The position numbers and the translations under genes are program-made. From Deltaproteobacteria bacterium (GTDB lineage Bacteria > Myxococcota_A > Polyangia > JAAYKL01): DNA of 57,496 nt. Of the stretch, positions 16,251 through 24,830 are shown piece after piece (position 1 is the stretch's first letter; every line of letters starts with the position of its first letter). Where the stretch lies: assembly GCA_028713995.1 (NCBI GenBank), contig JAQTNF010000013.1, positions 1 through 57,496 on the forward strand, in the 5' to 3' direction. The notes under the pieces are model-generated. The model saw only the letters and a program-made list of their open reading frames with translations. It was not told the DNA's origin and did no database searches.

Positions 16251-18582
16251 GCCGCAAAGCGTCGCCCGCTCCGGGCCTGGCCTCGCCCTCGGTCGTCTCG
16301 CCGTCCGGACCGGCGTCCGCATCGAGCTCGACGGCCGGGAGCGGACCCGCGGCCTTGGGCTTCTCGGCGGTGGCCGGCAGCTCGGGGGGCGCCTCGCCAA
16401 AGAGGAGCCGGTAGCGCACGAGGTTCTGCCACACGCGGCGCACGTACGAACGGGTCTGGTCGAAGCCCGCCTTCTCCACGAACAGGTCGAGGGGCAGCCC
16501 GCTGGAGCGATCGAGCCAGCGCCCGACGGCCGCTGCTCCGCCGTTGTAAGCCATGATCGCGAGCGGCAGCGAGCCGAAGCGCCGGAGAAGATCGCGCAGC
16601 TCGAAGCCCGCGGCGCGGATGGAGTCGTCCGGGCCGGGCACGCCGCCTTCCGAGATCTGCCGCACGCCGGCCAGCTTGGCGTTGCGCGCGTACACGAACG
16701 GCATCATCTGCATGAGGCCCACGGCTCCCACGGGCGACACGGCGCGCGGATCGAACATGCTCTCCTTGCGCGCGATGGCGTAGACGAGGAAGCGCGGCAG
16801 CCCGTGGCGTTCCTCGGTCCGCCTCACCACGTCGGCGTAAGGCGCGGGGTACGCCGCTCGGGCGCGCCACAGATCGCGGGGCGCGGGAGGCCAGCCGAGA
16901 TTCGCGCTCGCCCGTGCGATGGCGTGCTGCGGCGCATCGAGTCGCACGTACGCGGCGATCCACGACACCACGCCCGCCTTGGCCGAACCCTCCTGCTCCT
17001 CCGCATGCAGCACTTCCGCGGCTTCGCGCCAAAGCCCGGCCCGGGCCAGGAACCCGGCCAGCGGTGACAACTCCTCGAGCGGCAGGACCTTGGGGGTCTC
17101 TCCGGCGCCGGTCACGGGATCGAGGCGGCACGGGCCCGGGGCCTCGCCGAGCGCCATGAGCCTCGCCCGGGCGTGGAGCGCGTACCACGACGTGGGATCG
17201 CCGCGGCACAGGTCGCGCAGGAGATCGAACCCTCCCCTGCCCTTGGCCTCGACCCGGGCCACGGCCGTCCAGTAGCGGTTGCGCGCGAGCGCCTCGGCCG
17301 GAGCGTCCTGCGACGCGGCCTCGAAGTGGAGCGCGGCGCGCTCGGGCTTGAAAGTGCGCAGCGCGCTCAAGCCCGCCAGGAAATGGGCGTCGCGAACGTC
17401 GCCGGCCGGGAGCGCGGGCGAAGCGACGCTCTTCCCGGGCTTCCCCCTGCCCACGAGCGCCTCGAACGAAAGGAGCGCTTCCCTCTCTTTCCCCATGAAG
17501 AACTCGAGGCGCGCCGCGAGGAACCGCGCCTGCGCCGCGCGCTCCTTGCTCCTTGCCTTGCGCGCGAACGACCGGTATGCGGCGACGGCCTCGTCGTCAC
17601 GGTCGAGCCGCGACAGCGCCCGTGCGGCCAGGAACGCCGCATCCTCCACGTGCGGACCTCGCCCGGCAGCAATCCTGCCGAGAGCCAAAACGGCCTCCGC
17701 GTAATGCCGTCTCCGATCGTAGAGCACGTTGGCCTCGATCCAGCGCGCCTCGGCCTCGTCCGCCTTGGAGGCCTTGCTCAACACCGGAGCGAGGGTCGCG
17801 AGCGCCGCGTCGAACGCGCGGTGTGCGGCGAGCGTTTTCGCCCGCGCCAGGCGCTGGGCCGCGTTCCATGTCGTCGCGAGCCCGGCCGCCGCGAGCGCGG
17901 TCTCGGCCTCGCGCATGATTTTGCCGGATGCTGCGTCAAGGGCGAGCGGATCGAGCAGCGCCCTCGCCTGCGCGGTCTTTCCGAGAGCGAGCAGCACCCG
18001 CCCCTCGGCCAGCGCGAGGCGATCGCGCACCGACCTGGCGCCCGCCTTGGCCGACGCGGCATGATACGCGGCCGCGGCCGACGCGAGATCGCCCGCCTTT
18101 TCGAGCCACGCGGCCCGCTCCTCGGCCAGCGCCACGCGACCCGCGAGGGGTTCGACCTCGGCGGCCGCCTCCTTGAAAGAGCCGGCCCCGGCCAGGACCC
18201 GCGCGAGCCCCATGAGCCGAAGCGGCTCGATCTCCGGCGGCCCTCCGACGAGCGCGCGGTAGAGACGCGCGGCCTCGACGTGATCCCCGAGCGCCGCGGC
18301 CACACGCGCCCCGAGGAAGACCGACTCAGGACCTTGCGCGCCCGAAGCCGAAAGGAGCGTCCTTGCACGCGCCGCGTCTCCGGACTCGAGGGCGCGACCC
18401 GCGTCCTCGAGCGCGACCTGCGCGCGGGAAGCAGCTCCGGCATCCTGCCTCGAGGGAACCGCCCGTGTCTTGCCGGCGCCGCCTGCCGTGTCTTGCTGCC
18501 CGGATCGCGCAGGCGCGCCGTTGCCGGCACATGCCGTGAGCGCGAACGCGAGCGCGGGCAGGAACGCGACTTTCGGGTCCAT
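16144..18582 (-). CDS. Slt70-like lytic transglycosylase lipoprotein
   Basis: The 812-residue protein has a lipobox (LTAC, Cys18), a long helical superhelix rich in Ala and Leu (about 60-570, like the Slt70 U-domain) and a C-terminal SLT domain. The catalytic Glu is about residue 607 in ARKESMFDP, followed by VGLMQMMP and AYNGG. It should cleave peptidoglycan glycan strands, giving 1,6-anhydro ends. The ATG at 18582 is chosen because the signal peptide starts there; no clear SD is seen. The last 36 residues are Arg/Pro-rich and are encoded opposite the end of the ketosynthase gene (107-bp convergent overlap), so the natural stop may have been lost. Confidence 0.87.
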   Translation of the reverse strand: MDPKVAFLPALAFALTACAGNGAPARSGQQDTAGGAGKTRAVPSRQDAGAASRAQVALEDAGRALESGDAARARTLLSASGAQGPESVFLGARVAAALGDHVEAARLYRALVGGPPEIEPLRLMGLARVLAGAGSFKEAAAEVEPLAGRVALAEERAAWLEKAGDLASAAAAYHAASAKAGARSVRDRLALAEGRVLLALGKTAQARALLDPLALDAASGKIMREAETALAAAGLATTWNAAQRLARAKTLAAHRAFDAALATLAPVLSKASKADEAEARWIEANVLYDRRRHYAEAVLALGRIAAGRGPHVEDAAFLAARALSRLDRDDEAVAAYRSFARKARSKERAAQARFLAARLEFFMGKEREALLSFEALVGRGKPGKSVASPALPAGDVRDAHFLAGLSALRTFKPERAALHFEAASQDAPAEALARNRYWTAVARVEAKGRGGFDLLRDLCRGDPTSWYALHARARLMALGEAPGPCRLDPVTGAGETPKVLPLEELSPLAGFLARAGLWREAAEVLHAEEQEGSAKAGVVSWIAAYVRLDAPQHAIARASANLGWPPAPRDLWRARAAYPAPYADVVRRTEERHGLPRFLVYAIARKESMFDPRAVSPVGAVGLMQMMPFVYARNAKLAGVRQISEGGVPGPDDSIRAAGFELRDLLRRFGSLPLAIMAYNGGAAAVGRWLDRSSGLPLDLFVEKAGFDQTRSYVRRVWQNLVRYRLLFGEAPPELPATAEKPKAAGPLPAVELDADAGPDGETTEGEARPGAGDALRLTRGAGRPPRRAPLARARWPRPCSPARASRRGTPG

Positions 18583-18701
18583 GCCGCGCACCATAGCACG
18601 TTCCATTCATGCCACTCGCGCAAGATCGGCGTGCAAGAATGCAATGAAACCGGTGAAAAGAATGGAAACGTTCTGCGACGGCTTGACGTAATTCCCTTTG
18701 G

Positions 18702-18745
18702 TTACAAGAGGTTGTAAAAAATGCCAAAATTGGCACACGGTGTGC
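18702..18745. promoter_or_regulatory. Cluster of three perfect dyads
   Basis: Three short inverted repeats follow each other: TTACAA-gagg-TTGTAA (18702-18717), TGCCAA-aa-TTGGCA (18722-18735) and GCACAC-g-GTGTGC (18733-18745, overlapping the second). They lie in the 395-bp divergent gap between the lytic transglycosylase and the NYN gene. They look like operators for dimeric regulators; no regulator gene is adjacent. Confidence 0.5.
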
Positions 18746-18830
18746 ATCGAACAGGCGATTGCGACACCAGGATCGTTCTTTCCCCCCTGCGATCCGTTTG
18801 TCGCGAGTTCCTTTCTTCCCTTCTCCTTTC

Positions 18831-18856
18831 GGTCCCGGGATCCTCATTCCGGGACC
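18831..18856 (+). other. Hairpin in the leader region of the NYN gene
   Basis: GGTCCCGG (18831-18838) and CCGGGACC (18849-18856) form a perfect 8-bp stem that can extend to 10 bp with one G-U pair around a 6-nt loop. No T-run follows, so it is not a standard terminator. Confidence 0.45.
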
Positions 18857-18977
18857 GGTCTATCCTCCCAATAGCCTCGGCGTATCGGCTCGATAAGACC
18901 CAGGGCTGATCCTCGCGCTCCGCCCTCTTGTGCTTCCCCCGCCGTTTCGTATGATTCGGAACAAAGGACGTGAAACC

Positions 18978-19979
18978 ATGACTGCGAATCGCGACGGAAG
19001 ACAGCCCCCGGTGCTCGGCGCCGTGTTCGTCGATCTCGAAAACCTCCACATCTCGATCCGCCAGGAGTTCGGCGAGGCCATGGATCGGACGATCCGCATC
19101 CTCCAGGCGTTGCGCAAGCACCTGGAGGAAGACCTCGGGATCTCGGTGGTGGTGGGCCGGGCCTACGCGCCGCTCGACTACTCCACGTCGCGCGACCTCA
19201 TCAACGACCTGTCGCTGCTCGGCATCACGCCGGTCCACGTGCTCGCGAGCCCGACGAAGAACAGCGCGGACCTCATGCTGGCCATCGACTGCATGGAGTT
19301 CCTGTTCCGGCGCTCGGACATCGAGGTGTTCGTGATCGTGGGCGGCGACCGCGACTACATCCCGGTCGTGGATCGCATACGGCAGAACGCGCGCAGCGTG
19401 CTCGTCGTCGGTCCCAGGTACGCCACGTCCGGCGACCTCGTCACGATCGTGGGACAGAAAAACTACATCGACGCGGTTTCGCTGTTGCCGCCGAGCCTGC
19501 GCGTGCCCGCGGCGTGGGAGACCCCTCCGGTCAGGCAGGCCTTGGTGGAGCCGCCCAAGGTCGAAGCGCCCGAGACGCCTCTTGCGCCAATGCCCGAGTC
19601 GGAACCCGAACCGGAACCGGAGTCGGAGCCGGAGCCGGAGCCACGTCCCGCGCTCGAGACCATGGCCGACGTGGAGCTGATCGTGGCCGACCCCGTCGAG
19701 CTCGAGGACCTGAAGGCGTGCCTCGCGGTCATCGTCCGGATCCAGTCGAGGCTCGGCGTGGCCGAGGTCTGGCTCGGGCCGCTCTACAGGCACTTGAACG
19801 AGGCCTTGCCGGCGAAGAACAACCTCCAGCGCAAGGATCTCATCAGCCGGCTGGCCAACCTCGGGGCCATCGAGATCGCGTCGCGCCCGCGCATGGACGA
19901 GGGCCGCGTGTCCGGGACCTACTCGGTCGTGACCGTGAACTGGAAGCACCCGCTCGTGCTGGAAGCCAATCCGGACTGA
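18978..19979 (+). CDS. NYN-domain (LabA/DUF88-type) putative RNase
   Basis: The 333-residue protein has a PIN-like NYN domain (about 12-185) with the acidic set Asp19 (FVDLEN), Asp98/Asp104 (NSADLMLAID) and Asp124/Asp126 (GGDRDYIP), the residues expected to hold the catalytic metal. A Glu-Pro repeat linker (about 205-225) leads to a C-terminal domain (about 235-325) with a winged-helix pattern of OST-HTH/LOTUS type. Family members cut or bind RNA, and the target is unknown. The ATG at 18978 is preferred because AAAGGAC lies upstream. It is a single gene. Confidence 0.83.
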   Translation: MTANRDGRQPPVLGAVFVDLENLHISIRQEFGEAMDRTIRILQALRKHLEEDLGISVVVGRAYAPLDYSTSRDLINDLSLLGITPVHVLASPTKNSADLMLAIDCMEFLFRRSDIEVFVIVGGDRDYIPVVDRIRQNARSVLVVGPRYATSGDLVTIVGQKNYIDAVSLLPPSLRVPAAWETPPVRQALVEPPKVEAPETPLAPMPESEPEPEPESEPEPEPRPALETMADVELIVADPVELEDLKACLAVIVRIQSRLGVAEVWLGPLYRHLNEALPAKNNLQRKDLISRLANLGAIEIASRPRMDEGRVSGTYSVVTVNWKHPLVLEANPD

Positions 19980-20022
19980 GAGACAAAGAGGGGGGTTGAC
20001 CCCATTCCCGAGGTGCATGCAG

Positions 20023-20064
20023 GGATGCATGCAGATTGCATCCAGATGCGGCACGCACTATCAT
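20023..20064 (+). promoter_or_regulatory. Promoter and operator of the vapBC pair
   Basis: TTGCAT (20036-20041), 17 bp and TATCAT (20059-20064) form a promoter about 25 bp before vapB. A dyad GGATGCA-n7-TGCATCC (20023-20043) overlaps the -35 box, and TGCATGCAG is repeated directly at 20014 and 20026. This is the layout expected for autorepression by the antitoxin-toxin complex. Confidence 0.6.
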
Positions 20065-20089
20065 CGAGACGGAAAGACGGAGGTCAGCC

Positions 20090-20338
20090 ATGACAGCGCT
20101 GCAAATCAGGGAGCTCGACGAAGGCGTTTACCGCGTGCTGGCCGAACAGGCGCGGCGCGAGCGACGGAGCCTGGCCCGGCAGGCTGCGACAATCCTCGAG
20201 CGGGCGCTCCTCGGGCCCGACGACAACCGGGCGCGCCGCCGGGCGCTGGTCGAACGACTGGCCGGGGACGATCGCGAGCCGTGGCCGGCACGCTTGCCGC
20301 CGCCAGCCGAGCTTCTGCGCGAGGATCGCCGGCGATGA
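20090..20338 (+). CDS. vapB: VapB/FitA-type ribbon-helix-helix antitoxin
   Basis: The 82-residue protein opens with a beta-strand (TALQIREL) and two helices of a ribbon-helix-helix DNA-binding domain, as in FitA-type antitoxins (VYRVLAEQARRERRSLARQA). An Arg/Pro-rich tail should wrap the toxin. The ATG at 20090 follows GGAGG. Its stop overlaps the start of the toxin gene (ATGA), a sign of coupled translation. It should neutralise the PIN toxin and repress its own promoter. Confidence 0.85.
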   Translation: MTALQIRELDEGVYRVLAEQARRERRSLARQAATILERALLGPDDNRARRRALVERLAGDDREPWPARLPPPAELLREDRRR

Positions 20339-20730
20339 ACGTGGTTCTCGACGCCAGCGCGGCGGCCGAAATCGTCCTCGGGCGTGACGCGGACGGGCGG
20401 TTCTCGCGGCCGATCGCCGAAGCCGACGTGGTCCTCGCGCCCGATCTTTACACCTGCGAAGTGGCGAACCTCTTCTGGAAGTACCACGCGCTCGCGGGCG
20501 TGGAACGCGACCGCTGCGCGACGGCATTGAGGGACGCCATGGAGCTGCCCGACGTGCTCGTCCCTTCGAGCGAGCTTCACGAGGAGGTCTTCGACGCCGC
20601 ATGCCGGACGCGGCATCCGGCCTATGATATCTTCTCCCTCATCCTCGCCAGGCGCCACGCCGCGATCCTGCTCACGGCGGATCGCAAGCTCTCGGCGCTC
20701 TGCCGCAAGCTCGGCGTGCGCCAGAGTTAG
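20335..20730 (+). CDS. vapC: VapC-type PIN-domain toxin
   Basis: The 131-residue protein is a complete PIN domain with the four acidic residues in place: Asp6 (VLDASAA), Glu42 (CEVANLFW), Asp98 (HPAYDIFS) and Asp116 (LLTADRKL). VapC toxins are Mg-dependent RNases, often acting on tRNA or rRNA; the target here is unknown. It overlaps vapB by 4 bp. Since all active residues are intact, the pair is likely functional. It sits at the left border of the defence block. Confidence 0.9.
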   Translation: MNVVLDASAAAEIVLGRDADGRFSRPIAEADVVLAPDLYTCEVANLFWKYHALAGVERDRCATALRDAMELPDVLVPSSELHEEVFDAACRTRHPAYDIFSLILARRHAAILLTADRKLSALCRKLGVRQS

Positions 20731-20747
20731 GACGAAGAGTCCCGGTC

Positions 20748-20764
20748 CGCGTGCGTGGCACGCG
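20748..20764. terminator. Hairpin between convergent genes
   Basis: CGCGTGC-gtg-GCACGCG is a perfect 7-bp stem between the ends of vapC and the next leftward gene. There is no T-run on either side, so a terminator role is uncertain. Confidence 0.3.
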
Positions 20765-20782
20765 CGTTGGGGGACGGGGGTA

Positions 20783-21391
20783 TTATGAACTTTCCCCGTC
20801 TTCCTCGTCGAAATCATCAGGAATCCCGCCGAGCGGCACGATGAAGTCGTAGTTGCCGTTCCCGACGGCGGCATCGAGCTTCCTCGTCACCGCGGCGCTG
20901 TCGTCGTGCGGGCCGGCGACATAGAGCGGCTTCTCGTCGTTCGCGTGCGGCGTGTCGACGAGAGCCTCGGGGCGCGGGCCGAAGATCGCGGCCGGGAAGT
21001 CCGGGTGCGGCTCGAACCCGAGCTTGCGGGCGTACGCGAGGGCGTGGTGGACGACGGAGAGCGCCACGAGCGGCTCCACCTCTTCCATGCCGTCGTGGGG
21101 GAGCCCGACCCGCTCGACCGCGTCTCGAAGGCCGTCCCTGCCGAGCGGCGGAAGGTCGTACGCGTCCTTGACGCCCAGGCACGTGCGATCCACCAGGGCG
21201 AGGCCGACCAGGAACCTGCCGTCCGGCAGGCGGCGCGTGACGATCACCGACACCAGCTCCACATCGGCGTCCTCGTCGTTCCACCCCGCGCTCAGGTAGG
21301 CGGGGCCGAACGGAAGCGCCGACACGTCGGCTTGCCCGGACGCCATCTTCTTGGCCTTGCTCCTCGCCATCTTGCGGCCTGCCTTGGTCAT
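20783..21391 (-). CDS. Conserved hypothetical protein
   Basis: The 202-residue protein has a Lys/Arg-rich start (to about 20), a central alpha-beta part with VSVIVTRRLPDGRFLVG and ALVDRTCLGVKDAY blocks, and an acidic C-terminus. The RRLPDGR…DxxCLGVK pattern recurs in uncharacterised bacterial proteins as far as I can recall, but I know no function. The ATG at 21391 has AAAGGAC upstream. It lies between the VapBC pair and a decayed PIN gene. Confidence 0.65.
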   Translation of the reverse strand: MTKAGRKMARSKAKKMASGQADVSALPFGPAYLSAGWNDEDADVELVSVIVTRRLPDGRFLVGLALVDRTCLGVKDAYDLPPLGRDGLRDAVERVGLPHDGMEEVEPLVALSVVHHALAYARKLGFEPHPDFPAAIFGPRPEALVDTPHANDEKPLYVAGPHDDSAAVTRKLDAAVGNGNYDFIVPLGGIPDDFDEEDGESS

Positions 21392-21456
21392 CGCCTACGT
21401 CCTTTCGACTTTGTCTCCGCGACGTCAATGCCTTCAAAGCTCATCCCGTGCGAAGG

Positions 21457-21630
21457 CTAACGTGGGTCACTTTCCGTGACGACCTGGAGGTCGGCGATTC
21501 CCTCGAAGTCCTTGGCGTTGTGCGTGACGAGCGGAACGCCATGTCGTATCGCGCAGGCGGCAATTCAAGCATCAGCCCATGACATCCGCTGGCTTGGGTG
21601 TTCCCGCTCAGCGGCGACCTTGGGGCATTG
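21457..21630 (-). pseudogene. Remnant of a PIN-domain (VapC-like) toxin gene
   Basis: Translating leftward gives the C-terminal part of a PIN toxin: …SQRMSWADA, a TGA stop at 21565-21567, then IAACAIRHGVPLVTHN and AKDFEGIADLQV before a TAG. Intact relatives read through the TGA position (typically SWADAWIAA), so it looks like a Trp codon turned into a stop. Another in-frame TGA just beyond 21630 ends the match, and the N-terminal half is missing. A short open stretch starting MTKKKYYLEIK at 21690 precedes it and may be part of the same decayed locus. Confidence 0.65.
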
Positions 21631-21715
21631 TCATCGCCCGTGACCTCCATCTTCCAGCTTGATCTCCAGATAGTATTTCTTCTTGGTCATGAAGATCCAT
21701 CTTCTTGAGCCCGGC

Positions 21716-24700
21716 TCAGGTGATCGCTTCCTCTACTACCCTGATCTCCTCCTTGGACAAACCGTAGAGTTCGTACACGAGGGCGTCGATCTCTTGGTCC
21801 GTGGCTGCTAGACGGCGCTCGAGGCGCGTGCGTTCGTCGTCGCTCCTCGTCTCGGGGAGCTTGCGGTGAAGATCGAGCATCAGTTCGACGAGCTTCACGA
21901 TGCGGTCGTGAGTAGACCTTTCGTAGGTGTCGGAAAGGCTGATCGTCCGGATCGGGAGCTTTCCAAAGTACTGTTTGGTGCACGGGATCCAGTTGCCTTG
22001 AAAAACGTTGCCCTCGGTAAGCGTGCGCAAGAACCAAAAAAGAAGGCGGGAGTTCAGTAACCCCAGGACGTACGCCGGGTGCAGTGCCACGGTCTCGCCA
22101 AGCGCGATGCTGAATCCCCCGCTCGCCATCAGGAAAAGGCCACCAACACGTGACCGAGGAACGAGCGTGCCAAGCCCCCGATCCGCTAGCAAAGGCACAA
22201 CGATTTGTGCACGGTCGTGGAGTCCGAGGCTTCTGGGCGCACTGTACCCATACCACGCCTTGAATTGCTTTCGACCAGTCAGGACCGTCTTGTGAGACTT
22301 GAGGTACTCGTAGGCTCTCGGGTATCGAGCCCGAAGTTCCTCTTCCGCAAGCAATCGATAGTCCGCGTCGGACTCCTTCACATATGGAAACAGAATTCGC
22401 CATTTGCCTTGGGGCTTGAACTTGTAACGTCCGAAATCAGTTGCCCATATGGGCTCGCGGAGCAACTCGTCCTCCACGATGGAAGATCCGGCTTCAACAA
22501 GAAAAACCGCGTCCTCTCCAGTGCTGCTACCGCGACTCATGTTCGCGGGCAAGTCGAGTAGAGAAACGGTGTTGTGAGATAGCTTTTCCGCGATGCTTAG
22601 AGAGGCCTCGGAGCCAAACGACCAAGTGCCGGCGCCCAAAGTTACCGGGGCGATCTCGGTAAAATCACATGCCTGGAGTGCGTCGGCGCAGGGATCGGAT
22701 TCTCCGTATTCAAAGCGTGAGGACTGGTGCTTTTCGAGAAACAGAAGGCAGGTGTATGTGGTTGCGGACTCGAAAACCTGCTTCGCTCCGAAATCCACAA
22801 TGCGGGAGACGTGTTCCCCTTCGGTAAGCAGCGTGCGGAGATTCGCGCCGTAGTCGGTGCTGAAGAACTTGCTTGGTAGAATGAAACCGAGAACGCCGCA
22901 TTTGTTTGCTAGGTCGAGGCCGCGCTCGACGAATACCACGTAAATGTCGTAACTTCCCTGCCGCGCTGAGCGAAACCGCTCCTTGTAGTAGTCAACTTCG
23001 ACTGGCGCCCACTCCTTCATGTGCTGGATGCGGATGTACGGCGGATTGCCGATCACGGCGTCGAAGCCGGGGTTTCCGTTGTCGAAGACGCGCGGAAACT
23101 CCCGTTTCCAATCGAAGGCATTGACGCGATGCTCGGTGACCTCGTCCAGAAGATCCAGTTGTCTGTCGTGGTAGAACTCTGGGCCGATGAGCGAGTTGCC
23201 GCACTTGATGGTAGTCGCGAGATCCGGGAGCGCGCGCTCCGCCCACATCTTGAGCTGGCTGTTCAACGTGTCCTGGTTCTCGTTCTCCAGCACCTTCAGC
23301 AGCAGCGACAGCTTGGTCACCTCTACCGCCTGCCTGTCGATGTCAACACCATGGATGTTGTTGAGCAGGATGCGCTTCTTCTCTGCGGTCGTGAGGTGCC
23401 ATGTGTCGCCCACGGGATAGACGGCCGGTGGATCGCTCTTCTTGCGTCGCTTGCCTTCCGGCGGCGGCGATGTGGGAATCTTCCCCGTGCGTTTCGCCTC
23501 GGTGACGTAGAGCACGAGGTGGACGTCGTAAAGGTATTGAAGCGCGACGAGCAGAAACGATCCCGACCCGCAGGCCGGATCGAGGACCCGCAGCTTGGAG
23601 AGAGCCTTGACGTCCTTCCCCTCGCACAGCCGGCCGATCGTGTTCTTCACGATATAGTCCACGATGTACCTGGGCGTGTAGTAGACGCCGCCCGCCTTGC
23701 GCACCTCGGGTTTAGGATCCACGAACACGCGTTTCGGCGTCAGGCGGATGGTCTTTCCCAGGAACCGCTCGTACACGTGCCCGAGGATCTCGGGCGGCAT
23801 GATGCTGAAGTCGTAAACCGAGTACGCCTTGTCGTCGTACAGGGTTGAAAGAATCTCCCGAAGCACCTTGTCGTCGATCTTGAGCCTGGGTGTCAGCGTG
23901 TCCGGAACACCCTCGCGATCTTTTTCCGTCGTGAAGTGGAATAGGCCCGAGTTGTACTTGACGTCCGCCTTGCTGAAGATCTCGACAAGCCGCGGGTAGA
24001 TGCGCGGCCCGGCCATCAGTCCATGGAGTTGAGCGATCCGCTCGATGCCGCGATCCTCACACATGCGCAGGAACACGATCCGGTCGATGATGAGCTGCAC
24101 GGCGAGGTTCAACTCTTCGGGGGCCAGTTCTGAGTGGTTCTTGTGGATCTCCTTGGCGAGCAGCTCCCGCCAAAGCTCCATGTCCTCGAGAAACTTCTCG
24201 TCCACCTGTTTCACGGCGCGCTTGCGGTGTTTGCCGGTTGCGAACTTGTCGAAACTGCCCTTGAGGATTGCCTCGCGCGAGAAGACGGTCTCGATTTCCT
24301 CCCATCGGTCTGCGTACTCGGTGAAGCGGATGTAGTCGATGCGCGCGGTGGTCGCCGTGTCCTTGGGCGAGATGGGGATGCGGCAATCGTAGATCGCGAA
24401 CTCCTCGAAGTCCGTGACCACGCACGCCGGCAATTTAGCGTTCCATCCGTAACGTCGAAGCTGGATCGCCCACCGCGGATCGCTCTCGAGGTCGGCCGAA
24501 GGGCGCTTGGCCTCCACGAAGAACTTCGTGGCACCGCCGATGCGAAACGCGTAGTCCGGTGTGCCGGACGGTCCGACTGCCTTGCTGCGGTCCTCGTGCA
24601 CCACGTCGCGGTATGGCGGTGCATAGCCGGCTTTGTTCTCCATGTCCCAGCCGAGGGCCGCGAAAAACGGATTCAGAAATTCCTGGCGCAGGTCGGCCTC

Positions 24701-24781
24701 GTCGTAGCCTTTGCCCTTGTAAACGTCGATGTTGGCGCGGAACCTCTCGACTAGGTTAAGGATGGTCTGCGGCGCGGTCAT
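21716..24781 (-). CDS. Eco57I-type (type IIG-like) restriction-modification enzyme
   Basis: The 1021-residue single-chain enzyme has an N-terminal PD-(D/E)XK nuclease (Pro75-Asp76, Glu90-Ala-Lys92 in FFVEAKRPS) and a helical connector. A gamma-type N6-adenine methyltransferase follows, with motif I DPACGSGSFL (401-410) and motif IV NPPY (579-582). The C-terminal 350 residues should be the target-recognition region. One polypeptide would both methylate and cut DNA. It ends the leftward operon, starting 49 bp after the HNH-like gene. Its active residues look intact. Confidence 0.92.
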   Translation of the reverse strand: MTAPQTILNLVERFRANIDVYKGKGYDEADLRQEFLNPFFAALGWDMENKAGYAPPYRDVVHEDRSKAVGPSGTPDYAFRIGGATKFFVEAKRPSADLESDPRWAIQLRRYGWNAKLPACVVTDFEEFAIYDCRIPISPKDTATTARIDYIRFTEYADRWEEIETVFSREAILKGSFDKFATGKHRKRAVKQVDEKFLEDMELWRELLAKEIHKNHSELAPEELNLAVQLIIDRIVFLRMCEDRGIERIAQLHGLMAGPRIYPRLVEIFSKADVKYNSGLFHFTTEKDREGVPDTLTPRLKIDDKVLREILSTLYDDKAYSVYDFSIMPPEILGHVYERFLGKTIRLTPKRVFVDPKPEVRKAGGVYYTPRYIVDYIVKNTIGRLCEGKDVKALSKLRVLDPACGSGSFLLVALQYLYDVHLVLYVTEAKRTGKIPTSPPPEGKRRKKSDPPAVYPVGDTWHLTTAEKKRILLNNIHGVDIDRQAVEVTKLSLLLKVLENENQDTLNSQLKMWAERALPDLATTIKCGNSLIGPEFYHDRQLDLLDEVTEHRVNAFDWKREFPRVFDNGNPGFDAVIGNPPYIRIQHMKEWAPVEVDYYKERFRSARQGSYDIYVVFVERGLDLANKCGVLGFILPSKFFSTDYGANLRTLLTEGEHVSRIVDFGAKQVFESATTYTCLLFLEKHQSSRFEYGESDPCADALQACDFTEIAPVTLGAGTWSFGSEASLSIAEKLSHNTVSLLDLPANMSRGSSTGEDAVFLVEAGSSIVEDELLREPIWATDFGRYKFKPQGKWRILFPYVKESDADYRLLAEEELRARYPRAYEYLKSHKTVLTGRKQFKAWYGYSAPRSLGLHDRAQIVVPLLADRGLGTLVPRSRVGGLFLMASGGFSIALGETVALHPAYVLGLLNSRLLFWFLRTLTEGNVFQGNWIPCTKQYFGKLPIRTISLSDTYERSTHDRIVKLVELMLDLHRKLPETRSDDERTRLERRLAATDQEIDALVYELYGLSKEEIRVVEEAIT

Positions 24782-24830
24782 TTCGTTCTTCCCCTCGGGG
24801 TTCCTCGGTGTTCGGGTGCTTCGTGTTCAT

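Noticed and set aside
18683-18711. TTGACG before the NYN gene as a -35 box
   Set aside because: No acceptable -10 hexamer occurs at 16-18 bp, since the spacing falls on AAGAGG.
21565-21567. In-frame TGA in the PIN remnant as a selenocysteine codon, prompted by the tRNA-Sec
   Set aside because: The position is a Trp in intact relatives, there is no stem-loop after it that I can see, and the gene lacks its N-terminal half.
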